In this document: one piece after another, positions 1 to 7,207 of the stretch | Position numbering within the stretch: position 1 is the first letter of the stretch | Layout of the letters: the number at the start of each line of letters is the position of its first letter | Origin: Deltaproteobacteria bacterium | GTDB taxonomy: Bacteria > Myxococcota > UBA796 > SXON01 | Assembly (NCBI GenBank): GCA_947483545.1 | Contig: CANKNP010000053.1 | Location: 1-18,920, forward strand | Direction: 5' to 3' | Length of the DNA stretch: 18,920 nucleotides | The notes under the pieces: model-generated | Database searches by the model: none | What the model was told of the DNA's origin: nothing | The model's input: only the letters and a program-made list of their open reading frames with translations | Position numbers and translations under genes: made by a program

Positions 1-22
1 TCCGCCCCCGGGCTTGAGTCCA

Positions 23-44
23 GGGCGGCCACGGAGGGCCGCCC
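23..44. repeat. Perfect GC stem-loop resembling a dispersed intergenic repeat
   Basis: GGGCGGCC and GGCCGCCC form a perfect 8-bp stem around the six-base loop ACGGAG. The surrounding sequence, read on the minus strand as GTAGGGGCGGCCCTCCGTGG, resembles a hairpin motif I recall as scattered between genes in several high-GC bacterial genomes. That family resemblance is from memory and unchecked. It lies about 240 bp beyond the stop of the large minus-strand gene. Confidence 0.45.
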
Positions 45-190
45 CTACGCGGATCCAGGTGGGAAGGCGTTCAGTTCAGTACCCAGCACATGATTGGCCC
101 AGCCTCACAGAGGCCCCAGAGGGAAGAAGGGGCATGGAACTTCCGCGGGGGCACGCGGTCCATGCCCAACCGGGCCTGGGGCCGGGGACC

Positions 191-220
191 GGTGGTCGGC
201 GCGTACTCGCGCCGACCACC
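191..220. repeat. Perfect 13-bp inverted repeat hairpin
   Basis: GGTGGTCGGCGCG is followed by the four-base loop TACT and then its exact reverse complement CGCGCCGACCACC. It is the strongest hairpin of the 5' intergenic region and lies 65 bp past the stop of the large minus-strand gene. No T-run follows on either strand, so a classic intrinsic terminator is not shown. It may protect an mRNA 3' end, act as a U-tract-free terminator or be a mobile hairpin. Confidence 0.5.
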
Positions 221-254
221 GCTGGCAGATCGTCACCGCCTGTACGCGGGGGTA

Positions 255-270
255 GCCGGCTTCGGCCGGC
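255..270 (-). terminator. Short hairpin just after the large surface-protein gene
   Basis: GCCGGC, a four-base loop (TTCG on plus, CGAA on minus) and GCCGGC form a perfect 6-bp stem, 15 bp after the TGA at 285-287 on the minus strand. Its position suggests transcription termination or 3'-end stabilisation. No T-run follows, so this rests on position and stem strength only. Confidence 0.35.
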
Positions 271-284
271 GGAGGGGGACCCGC

Positions 285-3200
285 TCAGCGGGCCCCCTCA
301 GAACGACGCCGCAACCCTACCAACCCCGCCAATACCAGCGCGCCCCACGCCGCCGCGGTGTCCGTCGCGCTCGTCGCACAACCGCACCCGCCGCCGCCCT
401 TGAGCTCCGGCTCGCCGGTGTCCACGCCGCAATCCAACCCAACGGTGGCATCCAAATCGTCGCAATCCTCGCCGTTCTCGACGCCATCGCCGTCCTGGTC
501 GCCGTCGTTGCCGTCACAGTTCTGGTCGATGCCGTCGTACCAGATCTCCTCGGCGTCGGGGTTCAGGGCTTCGTCCAGGTCGTCACAGTCGCCGCCGCCG
601 GCCTCAAAGGCATCGTGGCCATCGCCATCCTGGTCGGCATCGTTGCCGTCGCAATCCTGGTCGATGCCGTCGTACCAGAGCTCGGCGGCCGCGGGGTTGG
701 TGCCGGGGTCGAGGTCGTCACAGTCCTCGCCGCCGGATTCGGTGGCGTCAAAACCATCGCCGTCCTGGTCGCTGTCGTTGCCGTCACAGTCCTGGTCGAG
801 GCCGTCGTACCAGACTTCGGAGGCCGCGGGGTTGGTCAGCGGATCGGTGTCCTCACAGTCGTCGCCGCCCATGACCTCGGCGACATAGCCATCGCCGTCC
901 TGGTCGCTGTCGTTGCCATCACAGTCCTGGTCGATGCCGTCGTACCAGACTTCGGTCGCGCCGGGGTGGATGTCGCCATTGTTGTCGTCGCAGTCATCGC
1001 CACCAAAGGCCGCGTCGGTGTAGCCGTCGCTGTCGCTGTCGGTGTCGTCGCCTGAACATTCGGTGGGGGTGACCGCCGCGTCGCCGTCGTCGCAATCATC
1101 ACCGCCGTAGGTGGCCGAATCGTAGCCGTCACCGTCCGCGTCGTAGTCGGAGCCGCCGCTACAGTCGCTGTCGATGCCGTCGTAGAACGTGTCGGAGATG
1201 GCGGGCGACACGCTGGCATCGGTGTCGTTGCAATCGAGTCCGCCGTAGGCGTCACTGTCGTAGCCGTCCACGTCCGCGTCGTAATCGGAGGCGCCGTCGC
1301 AATTGGAATCGACGCCGTCGTAATAGACCTCGGTGCCCTCGGGCGAGACGGTGGCGTCGGCGTCGTCGCAATCGGTCCCGCCGTAGGTGGCATCGTCGTA
1401 GCCATCGACATCGGCGTCGTAATCGGAGTCGCCGGCGCAGTCGCTGTCGATGCCGTCGTACCAGGTGTCGGTTGCGCCCGGGTAGGTCTCTGAATTGGCG
1501 TCGTCACAATCATCACCGCCGTACGCGGTGTCGGCGTGGCCGTCGCCGTCCAAATCCCCTTCGAGGGCGTTGTTGCAGTCGGTGATCACCCCATCGCTTG
1601 GGTCATCGGGCGCGCCGGGGTAGGTCTCCGTAGCGCTGTCATCACAGTCGTCGCCCCCGTAGGCGAGGCTGTCGAACCCGTCGCCATCGGCGTCGTAGTC
1701 CGAGCCGCCGTCGCAGTCCTGGTCGATGCCGTCGTACCAGGTCTCGCCGGCGTCGGGCGAGACGGCGCTGTCCCGATCGTCACAATCGGCGCCGCCGTAC
1801 TCCTCGCTGTCATGCCCGTCGCCGTCCGCGTCGTGATCCGAGAGGCCGTCGCAATTGCTGTCCACGCCGTCGTAGTAGACCTCCGAGGCCTCCGGAGAGA
1901 CGGCCGCGTCGGTATCATCACAATCATCGCCACCATAGGCGACATCGTCGTGGCCATCGCCATCGGCGTCAAAGTCCGAAGCGCCGTCGCAGTCGCTGTC
2001 CACGCCATCGTACAGGTCGTCCGGGGCGCCGGGGTACACCGCGCTGTTGTTGTCGTCACAATCGTCGCCGCCGTAGGCGGTATCGGCGTGACCGTCGCCG
2101 TCCAGGTCGCCCTCGAGCGCGTTGTTACAATCGGTGATGCGCCCGTCGCTCGGGTCGTCCGGGGCGCCGGGGTAGACGTCCGCGGCGTTGTCGTCGCAAT
2201 CGTCGCCGCCGTAGGTCGCGGAGTCATGACTGTCGCCATCCGCGTCAAAGTCCGACGCGCCGTCACAATCGGAGTCCACGCCGTCGTACCAGGTCTCGCC
2301 GGCGTCGGGGTTTACTGCGGCGTCCAAATCGTCACAGTCCTCGTCGCCGTAATCGGCGCTGTCGAACCCGTCGCCATCGACGTCGTAATCGCCATCGCCG
2401 CTGCAATCGGAGTCCACGCCGTCGTAGTAAACTTCGACCGCGACGGTGGAGATCGCGGCGTCCGCGTCGTCACAATCGGTGCCACCGTAGGCGACCGCGT
2501 CCTCGCCGTCGTGGTCCATGTCGTAATCGGAGAGGCCGTCGCAATTGCTGTCGATCCCGTCGTACCAGGCGTCCACCTGCCCCGCGAAGACCGTGGCGTC
2601 GTCGTCGTTGCAGTCGGTGCCGCCATACGCGCTCGCGTCGCCGCCATCGCCGTCCATGTCGTAATCGGAGCCGCCGGAGCAATCGCTGTCGATGCCGTCG
2701 TACCAGACCTCCGCGGCGGCGCCGGCGACCGATGCGTCGTCGTCATTGCAGTCCGTGCCGCCCCAGGCTGCGGCGTCCTCGCCGTCGCCGTCCATGTCGT
2801 AGTCGTTGCCGCCGTCGCAGTCGCCGTCGATGCCGTCGTACCAGGTCTCTTCCGCGCTCGACGAAATGCTCGCATTCGCGTCGTCGCAATCCGTGCCGCC
2901 GGAGTCGATCGCGTCTTCACCGTCGCCATCCAAATCGTAATCGGAGGCGCCGTCACAATCGGCATCGATGCCGTCGTAATAGATCTCGACCTCGCCGGGG
3001 TTCACGTCGGCGTCGAGATCGTCGCAATCGTCGTCGCTCGCGTACCCGTCGCCATCCTGATCATCGTCACACACATCGCCCAAGCCATCATCGTCGGTGT
3101 CCAACTGATCGCCGTTGACGTCCGCGCGACAGTTGTCGTCTGCGTTGATCGTGCCGTCGCCGTCGTCGTCGTCGGTCCACAAGATCGTCACGTTGTCGAG

Positions 3201-5186
3201 CCCCACCGCTTGGGTGCCGTCGCCCAAAAGCTGGGCGCACCAATACAACGAGCCGCTGCCGTCCAATTCGCCGATCGCACCGTCGACCGTGATGGCATCG
3301 CTGCCCCCGGTCGCGGGGACCCAACTGGCGCCGTCGTAGTCGTACCAGGTGCTGCCGTCGGTCGAGAGCATGTAGCGGACCTCCCCGCCGAGCGTGTCCT
3401 CGACGGTCGCGAACCCCGTCCATGTGACCAACGTGCCAGGATCAACCGGCATCGTCCCGCAGACCTCCCCCGCCTCAGGGTAGCTCGACACCCACGCATT
3501 CACCGAACCCGCGTCCGGCGCCGCCACCGCCGTGACCGCGTCCCCAAACGCGGCATCTGAAGCACCGATCCCGTTGAACACCGCGGCGTCCACCCGGATC
3601 CAACCCTCAGCACCACCACCGCCCGCGGCCATACCCGTGCCACCGCCCCCCGCCCCGCCGCCGACCGCCGACAACGCACTGGTGTCCGCGACCATCGCCG
3701 AGACGTACACCGTCCCCCCCGCGCCGCTCCCGCCGCCGCCCTCCAGGTATGAATTCGCGGCCGCCTCGCCGGCTTCTCCATCCGCGGAGATCCGGCCTTC
3801 GAGGGACATCTCCTCGGCCCACACGATGACCACCCCGCCCCCTGCGCCGCCCGGCTTGCCCTCATACCCCCACGAAGAACCGCCGCCACCACCGCCGCCG
3901 CCGCCCATGAAGATCGCGGCCAGCTCGGCGTCTCCGGTGATCCCGCCGCCGCCACCGCCGCCCCCCCCGTAGGCCCCGCCGCACGTGTCGCCGCCGCCGC
4001 CGCCGACGGCCCCGGATCCAGCCTCCCCTGGGGCCTTGGCGCTGTCATAGCAGTGCCCCGGCTCCTCTCCGGCGCTCCCCGCATCGCCGCCGTCGCCCCC
4101 TTCGCACGCGGACAGCCCGCCACCGCCCGCCACCACGCCCGCAACGCCGCCATCGCCACCGGCACCCCCGACCGTCCCGCCACAGCCTGTCCCGCCGCCG
4201 CCACCGCCGCCACCGCCCGCGTGACCGCCGCCACCGCCACCGCCTGCGCCGTCATCGCCGTTGTCGGTGCCATCCGAGCCTCCACCGCCTGCGCCGTACG
4301 CGCCCGCGCCCCCGAACGTGCCCGTGGACGACGCGGGGCCTTCGCCCCCACCGCCGCCACCCACCCCGTCCGTTTGGATCGCGCCGCCCGCGCCGTCCAT
4401 CCCGGCGGGGCTCTCGCCACCCTGCGACGATCCGCCTGCCGTCGAACCGCCCGCACCCCCGCGGTAGCCGATCCCATCGGCGTCCACAGAGGAGCTGGCG
4501 TCGATCGTGAGCAGGCCTTGCGCCCGGAAAGCCACGACCCCGCCCGAGTACCCGTCCCACGCGGAGGTGGTCAGCCGACCGGGGGTGCCGTCCGTAGCGG
4601 CGGTCACCGAGACTGAGGCGTAGTTGGGGATGCGCTGCACGATGACGGTGTTGGCATCGCCATCGTAGGCGTTGGTGAGCGGCGAGGCGAGGGTGATGTC
4701 CAGACCGGAGACGGCGGCGACGCGGGCGGTCTCCCAAGCGCCGGTCGCGGGGGTACCCGAGGTGCCGAGGACGTCGAGCACCAGTACCTCGTCGCCAATG
4801 GAGAGGTTGACGGCGGTGACGTGGGGGCAAACGAGGACATCCGGTCCAGGACCGTCCGGACCAGGGATGCAGGGCTCAGCGAGGTGCATGGTCTGCTCGC
4901 CGGACAATACGGCCCCGTCAAGGACAAAGATGTGACCATCGGGGCTCGTGCGTGTTCCAGACATGTCGGCCGAAAGGTCGAACGTCGCGCCTTCCACCAC
5001 GAGATCCCCGTCCGCGCCGGTGCCGAGCGCCGGATCGTACAACCGTGCGACGCCGCCGGAGACCCCGATGGTGAGCGTGTCGTAGGTGTAATCGGCCGCC
5101 GGGTCGAGGGACCAGTCCTGGTTGGCGGCGTGCGCCAGGGCTAGGGATCCGAGGAGGAGCAGGAGGACACGGGTGGGGGTGCGCAT
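285..5186 (-). CDS. Giant exported Gly-rich / MopE-repeat surface protein with MYXO-CTERM-like tail
   Basis: Predicted cell-surface protein of 1,633 residues. I chose the ATG at 5186 because it begins a clear signal peptide (MRTPTRV, Leu-rich core, AHA-A cleavage). The frame stays open upstream to 5336, but those codons encode an unconvincing Pro/Arg-rich stretch. Order: beta-rich N-terminal part (about 20-240); extremely Gly-rich section (about 240-550); a beta domain; a thrombospondin-3-like Asp-rich piece (about 690-730); then about 19 repeats of 45-46 residues, each with YDG(I/V)DxDCDG, DxDGDG and GGxDCDD. These resemble the putative metal-binding motif of MopE-like proteins. The last 37 residues read GGGGCGCATS, a hydrophobic helix and RRR, the layout of MYXO-CTERM-type sorting signals. 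Calcium or metal binding and surface anchoring are inferred; an adhesive or matrix role is possible. No strong Shine-Dalgarno is seen. Confidence 0.9.
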   Translation of the reverse strand: MRTPTRVLLLLLGSLALAHAANQDWSLDPAADYTYDTLTIGVSGGVARLYDPALGTGADGDLVVEGATFDLSADMSGTRTSPDGHIFVLDGAVLSGEQTMHLAEPCIPGPDGPGPDVLVCPHVTAVNLSIGDEVLVLDVLGTSGTPATGAWETARVAAVSGLDITLASPLTNAYDGDANTVIVQRIPNYASVSVTAATDGTPGRLTTSAWDGYSGGVVAFRAQGLLTIDASSSVDADGIGYRGGAGGSTAGGSSQGGESPAGMDGAGGAIQTDGVGGGGGGEGPASSTGTFGGAGAYGAGGGGSDGTDNGDDGAGGGGGGGHAGGGGGGGGGTGCGGTVGGAGGDGGVAGVVAGGGGLSACEGGDGGDAGSAGEEPGHCYDSAKAPGEAGSGAVGGGGGDTCGGAYGGGGGGGGGITGDAELAAIFMGGGGGGGGGSSWGYEGKPGGAGGGVVIVWAEEMSLEGRISADGEAGEAAANSYLEGGGGSGAGGTVYVSAMVADTSALSAVGGGAGGGGTGMAAGGGGAEGWIRVDAAVFNGIGASDAAFGDAVTAVAAPDAGSVNAWVSSYPEAGEVCGTMPVDPGTLVTWTGFATVEDTLGGEVRYMLSTDGSTWYDYDGASWVPATGGSDAITVDGAIGELDGSGSLYWCAQLLGDGTQAVGLDNVTILWTDDDDGDGTINADDNCRADVNGDQLDTDDDGLGDVCDDDQDGDGYASDDDCDDLDADVNPGEVEIYYDGIDADCDGASDYDLDGDGEDAIDSGGTDCDDANASISSSAEETWYDGIDGDCDGGNDYDMDGDGEDAAAWGGTDCNDDDASVAGAAAEVWYDGIDSDCSGGSDYDMDGDGGDASAYGGTDCNDDDATVFAGQVDAWYDGIDSNCDGLSDYDMDHDGEDAVAYGGTDCDDADAAISTVAVEVYYDGVDSDCSGDGDYDVDGDGFDSADYGDEDCDDLDAAVNPDAGETWYDGVDSDCDGASDFDADGDSHDSATYGGDDCDDNAADVYPGAPDDPSDGRITDCNNALEGDLDGDGHADTAYGGDDCDDNNSAVYPGAPDDLYDGVDSDCDGASDFDADGDGHDDVAYGGDDCDDTDAAVSPEASEVYYDGVDSNCDGLSDHDADGDGHDSEEYGGADCDDRDSAVSPDAGETWYDGIDQDCDGGSDYDADGDGFDSLAYGGDDCDDSATETYPGAPDDPSDGVITDCNNALEGDLDGDGHADTAYGGDDCDDANSETYPGATDTWYDGIDSDCAGDSDYDADVDGYDDATYGGTDCDDADATVSPEGTEVYYDGVDSNCDGASDYDADVDGYDSDAYGGLDCNDTDASVSPAISDTFYDGIDSDCSGGSDYDADGDGYDSATYGGDDCDDGDAAVTPTECSGDDTDSDSDGYTDAAFGGDDCDDNNGDIHPGATEVWYDGIDQDCDGNDSDQDGDGYVAEVMGGDDCEDTDPLTNPAASEVWYDGLDQDCDGNDSDQDGDGFDATESGGEDCDDLDPGTNPAAAELWYDGIDQDCDGNDADQDGDGHDAFEAGGGDCDDLDEALNPDAEEIWYDGIDQNCDGNDGDQDGDGVENGEDCDDLDATVGLDCGVDTGEPELKGGGGCGCATSATDTAAAWGALVLAGLVGLRRRSEGAR
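400..2996 (-). repeat. Coding tandem array of about 19 MopE-like 138-bp repeats
   Basis: Within the large gene the reading frame repeats every 45-46 codons (135-138 bp). Most units start with WYDG or YYDG and end with DCDDxDAxVxP. Two units are aberrant: they carry DPSDGxITDCNNALEGDLDG instead of the usual start, and lie exactly 552 bp (four units) apart at about 1560-1630 and 2110-2180. This suggests duplication of a four-unit block. The last four units, nearest the stop, have a shorter NDSDQDGDG form, so the array has at least two subfamilies. Confidence 0.85.
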
Positions 5187-5385
5187 GCCGGGGAGTGTAG
5201 TGTGTTTGTCGGGGTCTGGGTGGCCAATCGGGGCGCTGCGCACACACGGCCGCCTGGACGGTGCAAAGAGACCGCCGAGCCGGGCGCGCGCGGATCGGCC
5301 GGGCGGCATTGGTGAGACGGGCGGGCGGGGGGGCATAGGCGCTTACATTGCACCGCCCAAGGTCCGTCCGGGCAACAAATGCCGG

Positions 5386-5426
5386 TTTCACCACGGAGAC
5401 ACGAGACACCGAGGGCACGCCGGAGG
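5386..5426 (+). repeat. CACCACGGAGACAC-type dispersed repeat, copy 1
   Basis: TTTCACCACGGAGACACGAG is followed by ACACCGAGGGCACGCCGGAGG, a run of imperfect CACGGAG units. A reverse-complement copy lies at 5887-5917. From memory, CACCACGGAGACACAGAGACACGGAG-like strings recur between genes of many unrelated bacterial genomes and are of unknown function. The nearby string GCGCGAAGGCGCCAAG (5476 onward) resembles a motif often found beside them. Confidence 0.55.
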
Positions 5427-5560
5427 GGCAAGCACCGGCGGGCGGGTCCAGGCCACGTACGGCTGCCCGCGCAGAGGCGCGAAGGCGCCAAGCGGAGGAT
5501 GGCACCTTGGTGCCCGGGGCCGCGGGGAGAAGGGACTTGGCGAGACGGGCGGGCGGGGGC

Positions 5561-5602
5561 GGGAAGGGGGCGGCGGGAAGGGGGCGGCGGGAAGGGGGCG
5601 GC
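5561..5602 (+). repeat. Three perfect tandem copies of a 14-bp G-rich unit
   Basis: GGGAAGGGGGCGGC is repeated three times without change (5561-5574, 5575-5588, 5589-5602) and is preceded by GGGCGGGCGGGGGC. The plus strand has many closely spaced runs of three or more G, so G-quadruplex formation is plausible. The array directly abuts the first 55-bp transposase-flank unit. Confidence 0.85.
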
Positions 5603-5657
5603 GGGTCAAGCGCCATCAAATGTCCGAAATCGCGAGGGACAGGGGGTCAAATGTCAC
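5603..5657 (-). repeat. 55-bp RAYT-flank unit, left outer copy
   Basis: Read on the minus strand it begins GTGACATTTGACCCCCTGTC (5657-5638). A second, decayed ACATTTGA core follows 31 bp later. It matches the right outer copy (7208-7262) at 37 of the first 42 positions, in opposite orientation. It forms an inverted pair with the unit at 5778-5832 across a 120-bp spacer. Confidence 0.85.
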
Positions 5658-5777
5658 GGACGGGGGATCGCGAACGGAGATTCGGGGCCGGAGCCGCCCA
5701 CGGACCCAACGCTCGCGCCGAAACCCGGCGTTGGTTCGTGAGCGCCCGGCACAACTCACCTACATCCGGGGCGACTT

Positions 5778-5832
5778 GTGACATTTGACCCCGCGTCACT
5801 CAGGGATCGTGACTTTTGAGGGCCTGTCACTC
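5778..5832 (+). repeat. 55-bp RAYT-flank unit, left inner copy
   Basis: Two half-units 31 bp apart, GTGACATTTGACCCCGCGTC (5778-5797) and the decayed GTGACTTTTGAGGGCCTGTC (5809-5828), are followed by ACTC. It has exactly the same length, phase and orientation as the copy at 7208-7262, and forms the right arm of the left inverted pair. Confidence 0.85.
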
Positions 5833-5886
5833 GTTGGGCACCGCCGCGCGTCGCACGCCCGTTGGCCCCGGTGCCCGGCGTTTCCC

Positions 5887-5917
5887 CTGCCTCCGTGCAT
5901 CCGTGCCTCCGTGGTGA
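5887..5917 (-). repeat. CACCACGGAGGCAC-type dispersed repeat, copy 2 (inverted)
   Basis: On the minus strand this reads TCACCACGGAGGCACGGATG followed by CACGGAGGCAG, the inverted counterpart of 5386-5426. The two copies face each other across about 460 bp and enclose the left pair of 55-bp transposase-flank units, so two different repeat families are nested here. Confidence 0.55.
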
Positions 5918-5978
5918 TCCCAACTCTTCAGCCGAGCACGCGGGCGGGACTTCGGCAACGCACCATTCGCCCGCGCCC

Positions 5979-6011
5979 TGACAACCGTCACTGACGAACC
6001 GACAACCGTCA
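5979..6011 (+). promoter_or_regulatory. Two palindromic sites 21 bp apart, candidate enhancer sites
   Basis: TGACAACCGTCA (5979-5990) and CGACAACCGTCA (6000-6011) share the 11-mer GACAACCGTCA with a 21-bp offset, about two helical turns. Each is a TGAC-N4-GTCA inverted repeat (the second has one changed edge base). They are centred about 102 and 81 bp upstream of the start point predicted from the sigma-54 element, which is the usual range for sigma-54 activator binding sites. The activator is unknown and binding is inferred. Confidence 0.5.
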
Positions 6012-6060
6012 GCCCCGCGGCGAGCCACGAACAAAGCACCCATATCCTGAACTTCGCGGC

Positions 6061-6076
6061 TGGCACGCTTGTTGCT
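6061..6076 (+). promoter_or_regulatory. Sigma-54 (RpoN) -24/-12 promoter of the transposase gene
   Basis: TGGCACG-CTTG-TTGCT matches every fixed position of the known sigma-54 consensus TGGCACG-N4-TTGCW, including the GG and GC dinucleotides separated by ten bases. Transcription should start about 12 bases past the GC, near 6086-6087. That is only 3-4 bases before the ATG at 6090, so the mRNA would be almost leaderless. Two palindromic sites upstream support an activator-dependent promoter. Confidence 0.6.
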
Positions 6077-6089
6077 TACCCTACCAGGT

Positions 6090-6959
6090 ATGCCCACCTT
6101 TCACATCGTCGCCCACGCCCTCCATTGGCTCTACACCCGAGACTACGAGGCCGCGCACCTCTGGCACGCATTGCGCCTCGCATTCCCCGAGGCGCTGGGA
6201 TGCTGCCTGATGCCCGACCACCTACACTTGCTGCTCCCACACTGCGATGCCCAGGGGCGGTTCCGCCAGATTCGCGGTGGATACAGCCGCTGGTTGACGG
6301 GTCAACCCCGGTGGGTGCAGCCGTTCCGCTGGGGGCGAGTGGCCCCGCCGGAGGAGCTGGCCGCGGACCCGGGCCACGCTCAGCGGACCATCCGGTACCT
6401 CGGTCTGAACCCCTGTCGCGGCGGGCTTGTCGCGGATCCCCTGGCCTGGCTGTGGAGCACCCATCGGGACGCGGTCGGCTTCGCAGTGGACCCGTGGGTC
6501 CGCTCACAAGATCCAGCCAGACGCCATGCCTATGTGTCAGGCGATCCGAGCGTGAGCATCGTCGGAACGCCAATGCCCAGCGTGAAGGGCGGCGTGTACG
6601 ACCTCCGGGCCGTGAGCCGCGCTGTGGCGGCCGTGATGCGCGTGGGGGCCCCGGAGGTCACCCACGGGCGAGGACGGTCGCTGGCCCTCCGCACCGCGAT
6701 GGCGTTCGGTCACGACGATCTCCAGGAGCTCAGCGACTGGGCGGAGTGCACCACACGCCAGGTGCGACGGGCGCTCGCGGAGCCGATTCGACGCTGGGAC
6801 GTGATCGCCGACGACACGCTGCAGGCCTGCGTCCGTGCGGTCGGCGATGATCGGTTCGACGCGCCCTGGCTCGGTGAACTCCCGCGCACAGCAGCCTGGC
6901 AGGCCTATCGTCGAGCCCGGGAGGCCAAGCGGGCGGCGACCGGGCTGCTCAGGGGTTGA
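6090..6959 (+). CDS. REP-associated tyrosine transposase (RAYT, Y1_Tnp/IS200-like HUH family)
   Basis: Single-strand DNA transposase of 289 residues. The HUH motif is H44-L-H46 in MPDHLHLLL. The likely catalytic tyrosine is Y103 in RYLGLNPCRGGLV, matching the family pattern of a Tyr just before NP-x-RAGLV; Y65 is a less likely alternative. The conserved WSTH block follows at 122-125. Family members are typically 150-200 residues; this one has a long C-terminal part, and residues about 200-235 look like a helix-turn-helix that could read DNA. The ATG at 6090 is chosen because FHIVAHALHW fits the family N-terminus; an in-frame TTG at 6069 lies inside the predicted promoter. No good Shine-Dalgarno is present. 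It is flanked by paired 55-bp repeats, its probable substrates, and preceded by a sigma-54-type control region. All catalytic landmarks are intact, so it may be active. Confidence 0.85.
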   Translation: MPTFHIVAHALHWLYTRDYEAAHLWHALRLAFPEALGCCLMPDHLHLLLPHCDAQGRFRQIRGGYSRWLTGQPRWVQPFRWGRVAPPEELAADPGHAQRTIRYLGLNPCRGGLVADPLAWLWSTHRDAVGFAVDPWVRSQDPARRHAYVSGDPSVSIVGTPMPSVKGGVYDLRAVSRAVAAVMRVGAPEVTHGRGRSLALRTAMAFGHDDLQELSDWAECTTRQVRRALAEPIRRWDVIADDTLQACVRAVGDDRFDAPWLGELPRTAAWQAYRRAREAKRAATGLLRG

Positions 6960-7011
6960 GGGCCGGTGCGGGGCGGGCTCGGCGGGGCTCTACCAAGTAG
7001 GTCCTCGCTGG

Positions 7012-7066
7012 GGCTCAAGCGCCCCCAAATGTCACGAAATCGGACTGAAGCGGGGTCAAATGTCAA
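7012..7066 (-). repeat. 55-bp RAYT-flank unit, right inner copy
   Basis: On the minus strand it reads TTGACATTTGACCCC, then GTGACATTTGG 31 bp later. The edge GGGCTCAAGCGCC (7012 onward) matches GGGTCAAGCGCC at the edge of the left outer copy. It is inverted relative to 7208-7262 and forms the left arm of the right-hand pair. Confidence 0.82.
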
Positions 7067-7207
7067 TCTGGGGGCACCCCGCCGCGGACCGAGGCGCGAA
7101 GGCCGCCTTTGGCACGCAGCCCCCGACGGACAAACCTGCCTTTCTCATGTCACCCGCGGCCCGCCGAACCCGGTTTGCTCGATTTTCGGAGGCACCCGGG
7201 CTGTTCT

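Larger units (their letters stand above)
5187..6089. other. Gene-free 0.9-kb region dense in repeats
   Basis: I see no convincing gene here. Open frames in this stretch have repeat-derived or simple Arg/Gly/Pro-rich translations. It holds an inverted pair of CACCACGGAG-type repeats, a three-fold 14-bp G-rich tandem repeat, two 55-bp transposase-flank units in inverted orientation, two palindromic 11-12-bp sites and a sigma-54-type promoter, all listed separately. GAGACGGGCGGGCGGGGG also occurs twice (5314 and 5542). A 7-bp stem (CCAACGC at 5706, GCGTTGG at 5728) lies between the two 55-bp units. Confidence 0.7.

Noticed and set aside
400..2996. Regular repeats that could suggest a CRISPR array
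   Set aside because: The units are 135-138 bp, diverged, continuous and in frame, and encode metal-binding motifs. There are no short identical repeats with unique spacers.
1536..3560. Long plus-strand open frame (674 codons) rich in Val, Ala and Ile
   Set aside because: It is antisense to the MopE-like repeat array. Its periodic Val/Ala-rich translation is simply the complement of the Asp/Gly codons, and it has no start context or domain of its own. The same applies to the frame at 90-1055.
5187..5336. Fifty extra N-terminal residues for the giant protein
   Set aside because: They would bury the signal peptide behind a Pro/Arg-rich stretch; export requires the ATG at 5186.
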